From contig JAHBMJ010001575.1 of assembly GCA_018398765.1 (NCBI GenBank), positions 1 through 28,944 of the forward strand: 28,944 nt of DNA, given 5' to 3'. Made by a program: the position numbers and the translations under genes. Under the pieces are notes generated by a model. That model made no database searches and was not told where the DNA came from. It saw only the letters and a list, made by a program, of their open reading frames with translations. This DNA is from Chromera velia (taxonomy: Eukaryota > Sar > Chromeraceae). Position 1 is the stretch's first letter; every line of letters begins with the position of its first letter. This document shows positions 25,905-28,944 of this stretch, piece by piece.

Positions 25905-26612
25905 GAAATAGTAGAAGGGCAAAGAGAAGAAGAAAAAGAGAAAGAAGACTCTGAGGAAGGATCTCCCCGATGAACTGGTCTCTCCCCCCCCTCCCCTCTC
26001 TGTCCTTTCTCACCCTTATTCTTGCCCATATCAGGTCCGGGGGAAGGGGAAGAGAAGAAAAAAGCAGGAGAGCAAGGAGAAAGAGGAGGAGGTAGGGGAG
26101 AAAACGAAGATGAAGTGAAGTGCTTCTGTCGATCAAATGATTTGAAAGGGGGAGGGGAGGGTCCGGCCGGCCTTGTGATAGGCGTTCGGCCCCCATCCCC
26201 TCTGGCCATGCATGTCACAGGCGCCGCAAACATTGTCAGTCTGCCTTTGGGAGCGAAAAGAGGAAGATGAATGTATAGAGTCATAAATCGGCATCTGTAA
26301 ATCATTCAAAGCAAGATAGGAATAGATAGGAGGAGGAGAAGAAGAAGAGGAAGAGAAAAAAAAAGAAGAAGAAGAAGGAGAAAAAGAGGAAAAAGGAGAA
26401 GAAAAAAAGGAAAAAGAGGATGAAAGATCCCCCTGGTGGACTGGTCCCTCCCCTCCCTGCCTTTCCTGTCCGTTCTCACCCTTGTTCTTGCCCACACCAG
26501 GACCAGGGGAAGGGGAAAGCAGCAGAGGCAGGAGAAGGAGGGGGAGGTGGGGGAGAAGACAAAGATGAAATGAAGTGCTGTAGATCAGAAGGTTTGATGT
26601 TTGTCCCCTTCC
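25905..26612. repeat. Diverged tandem duplication in the LINE ORF1 region
   Basis: The block around 25958-26148 recurs at 26424-26598, offset about 466 bp. Shared words include CTCACCCTT-TTCTTGCCCA and GGGGAAGGGGAA, followed by GAAGTGAAGTGC or its variant, each preceded by a (GAA)n run. On the minus strand both copies read PGPxxGKNKGExGQ, in different frames. Confidence 0.8.
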
Positions 26613-26646
26613 TTCTGTCATTCATTCTTCTCTGTCCCCTGTCCTT

Positions 26647-28557
26647 CTAGTCGTGGCTCTCTCCTGCACTCTCCTGCCTATAAAAAGAAGAGAGATATAA
26701 AATGCAGTCATCATCAAGTGCAAGAGGAGCAAAGTATGAAAGAAAGGGCTCTTTTTTCTCAGACTGAGGAGAAAGACAAGACAAAGGGTTCCTTTCATTC
26801 CTTAACTTCTTACCCCCCCTCTTTACCGGGGTGAAGGGTTGCTTATGCACAGTGACCTGCATGAGAGCTTCCACCTCATCACAAGAAAGGAATCCGTCCT
26901 TCACAGCAGGGGGATCAGCACAAAGGGAAGAGAGGAGAAGTCTACTAATGCCTATCTGTATGTCTGTCCGTCTGATACCTGCCCTTACCCCTTTTTGCTT
27001 GTCTAACCTTTCCTTTTGTTTTTTCAATCCTTTAGTCAACGAGGCTTTCTTAGCGACATTATAATAAAAAAGGAAGGGGGGAGAAGAATCGGTAGAGCGG
27101 AAAGAAGAAGCAGAAGGCAGCGGGGGAGGGGAATATGAAGGAACAAAAAAGAAATCTAGGCACTGACCTCCTTCAATTCCTTCCTTCTCCCCTCTTTCCC
27201 GACTCCTTACCATCTCCCTGGCCTGAGACAGCGGACGAGGAGGAAGAGGAGGCGGCAGGTCTGTCTCCTGGCCAGACCTTCCCCTGCTCTTCAAGAAAGT
27301 CATATCTTTCTCTCCTTCTTTCTTCCTCCTACTTTTTCTGCTCTTCTGGAGTCTTTTTGGTGCCAGCAGGGACCACCCCCCCTCTTCAACACTGTAGACA
27401 TACTCCCCCTCAACTTCGGCCTCAACGACCTCTCCTTCTTCCTTCTCTTTGTCCATCTCCCCCGCTGTTGAGTATCTCTTGTTGGGGGGGGTGTCCCATC
27501 CGAAGCCTCTTCCTTTCCTCTGCCTCCTGCTTCCAAGAGATGAAAAAGAGAGAAGGAAGAGAGCCTCAGGCTGCGAAAGGGGAGGAGGAAGAGACCCCAG
27601 AAGGGCCACAGGCCCCTCGTCGAGGATTGATCCCCCGAAATTAGAGTCAGAATCGCTGACGAGGTCCTCATCGAGTGCTTGCGTCCGTTGTGGGGGGGCT
27701 ACAGGGGTCACAGAACGACGAGACGAAGCTAAAAAGAAGGAACAAACAGGAAAAGTTGCGCCCCCCCCTTTTTTCCCTTTCTCGCCCCTGCTCTTTCTAC
27801 TCCCTCCCCTCTGTACCCCCCCTGGCACCCTTGACGCCCCAGCTCCATTAACATCGGGGGCTCTTTGCGGCAGTGACCCCTGTCTGATCACAGTGTCCGA
27901 CACCGCCTCCCCCCTCGGAGAGATGGGGGACGCCCAGGAGGGGGGGAAAGACTGCTGCTGCTGCTGTTACTCTGTGGGCCCCGGGGTGTTAATCTGCATG
28001 TCCGACTCCAGAGTTGCAATGAAGAACTTCTGCACCTTCGCGTCAGGGGTGGCTTTCTCTGGTCTGGCCAGCCCCTTTATTTCTGCCCTCCCTCCCACGT
28101 CCTCGCTCCCCCTCGGCTGCCTTCCACGCTTCTCAGCGGGGGCTCGGTCTTCTAGGGCTGTCCCTGCCAGGACCCGGACTCTCTGCGTCTCGGCTTTGGC
28201 CTCTCTTCTCTCTATGTCCTTGTCCCTCTCCCTCCTTCCATTCACCTTCTTCCCGGAGCCTTCCACTCCAGTCATCTTCACGTCCTCCGGTTCCATCCCC
28301 TCATTCCCTTTCCCTCTCATCCCCCCCTATGGTCCTTCCTCCACCGGCCGGAGTGCCGAGGAGGAGGAGGAAGAAGAAGAAGAAGAGGTGAGGCTGATAA
28401 TGGCATTCACAACATCCCCCCCTTCGTTCCTTAGTGTCTGCCTCGCCGCCTCGCTGTCTGCCCTTGTCTGATCCATAACAAGGCATATGTTTTCTTCTAT
28501 CCGTCTCTTCGCTCTCTCTGCTCTCTCTCTCTGCCTCTCGGCATCTATATCCCCCAT
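26647..28557 (-). pseudogene. LINE ORF1-like frame with UBA-like segment and in-frame stops
   Basis: A single minus-strand frame runs from ATG 28557 (MGDIDAERQRERAERAKRRI) to TAG 26647-26649, 636 codons, broken only by TAG at 28327-28329 and TAA at 27967-27969. Residues 20-57 (28387-28500) read EENICLVMDQTRADSEAARQ followed by GGDVVNAIISLTS. This matches the order of the C-terminal UBA of NAC-alpha/HYPK proteins (I-x-LVM-x-Q, then an Ala-rich helix, then G-D-VV-x-AI-x-LT). The rest is Ser/Pro/Glu/Arg-rich with a basic block KKASLTKGLKKQKERLDKQK. Upstream of the ATG the frame is open into a poly-Lys stretch. It could instead be a host gene disrupted by stops. Confidence 0.5.
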
Positions 28558-28692
28558 CACCACATCCGTCTCTATCCCTCTTCCCTTCCCCCTCCTTGTC
28601 TTCTTCTTCTTTTTTTTCTTTTTCTTTTTCCTCCCTTTCGAAGCTGGAGCGGAGGACCAAAGGATGGCAGGATCTTTGAGCTTACCCCCCAC

Positions 28693-28944
28693 CCCTTCCC
28701 CCCCTTTCCCTCCCTCCCTCCCTCCCCCCCCCCCCCCTAGCTCCCCCCTAAGGCCGAATTAAAAAAAACTTAATCCAGATTTCTCTTTTAGATAAAGACT
28801 CCAGCTAGATTTCACGGTGTAAATTCATTTAAATTGACTATATAAAGTTAGTTTTAAAGTACGTCACTTAAATTTATTTAGTACAAATTTACTTAATTTT
28901 TTTTTTTTTTTGATTCAAAAATCATTATTTTTCACTCACGTCAT
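28693..28944. other. Poly-C tract and AT-rich end of window
   Basis: The CCCTCCCT and poly-C tract at 28705-28737 is followed by AT-rich sequence with a T15 run near 28900. No gene is seen. The poly-C tract may mark the 5-prime edge of the LINE. Confidence 0.5.

Larger units (their letters stand above)
20700..28700 (-). mobile_element. Decayed LINE (non-LTR retrotransposon), interrupted by a MITE
   Basis: The minus strand carries, in order, an ORF1-like frame (28557-26476), a low-complexity segment, a 570-bp hAT-like MITE, an APE-type endonuclease (24509-23335) and a reverse transcriptase (22900-21349). This is the usual LINE order. ORF2 pieces lie in all three frames, so it is inactive. No clear poly(A) tail or target duplication was found, so the ends are approximate. 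That the ORF1-like frame belongs to the same insertion is inferred from strand and order. The LINE clade is not resolved. Confidence 0.7.

Noticed and set aside
27449-28471. Plus-strand ORF of 340 codons
   Set aside because: Antisense to the ORF1-like frame, which has the UBA-like segment and the more protein-like composition.

Overview
The window is nuclear eukaryotic DNA. It has a long gene cut by GT-AG introns, dense microsatellites, and several DNA transposon and LINE relics. Pyrimidine-rich tracts ending in CAG, mostly phase-0 introns, and large low-complexity Ser/Gly/Ala-rich proteins suggest a free-living protist, perhaps a chromerid-like alveolate alga. That placement is inference only; no rRNA, tRNA or marker gene confirms it.

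Layout: (1) 1-2308 is non-coding, with (CA)n and (GA)n tracts and two separate fold-back elements (about 771-1260 and 1341-1576). (2) 2309-11058, plus strand, is one multi-exon gene of about 1,400 codons. Its exons join in consistent phase, and it reads like a very divergent, expanded COG6-type vesicle-tethering protein (moderate to low confidence). Its introns carry long tetranucleotide repeats. (3) 11566-15020 is a DNA transposon-like unit with 237-bp terminal inverted repeats. It holds a nested inverted-repeat unit, a 33-bp minisatellite, a transposase-like remnant and small unassigned ORFs. (4) 15664-17988, minus strand, is an intronless 774-codon frame for an acidic, low-complexity protein with a Cys-rich tail. 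(5) 18827-19838 is a non-autonomous element with an exact 8-bp target duplication (hAT-type). (6) About 20700-28700, minus strand, is a decayed LINE. Its apparent ORF1 carries a NAC/HYPK-like UBA segment, and its ORF2 has APE endonuclease and reverse transcriptase motifs. A second hAT-like MITE (24671-25240) lies between the two.

Nothing links the host genes into a pathway. The most notable points are the UBA-like segment in a LINE-associated frame with Gln-type in-frame stops, the two well-delimited hAT-type elements, the nested transposon with its hairpin-bearing minisatellite, and tetranucleotide repeats that grow out of splice donor sites.
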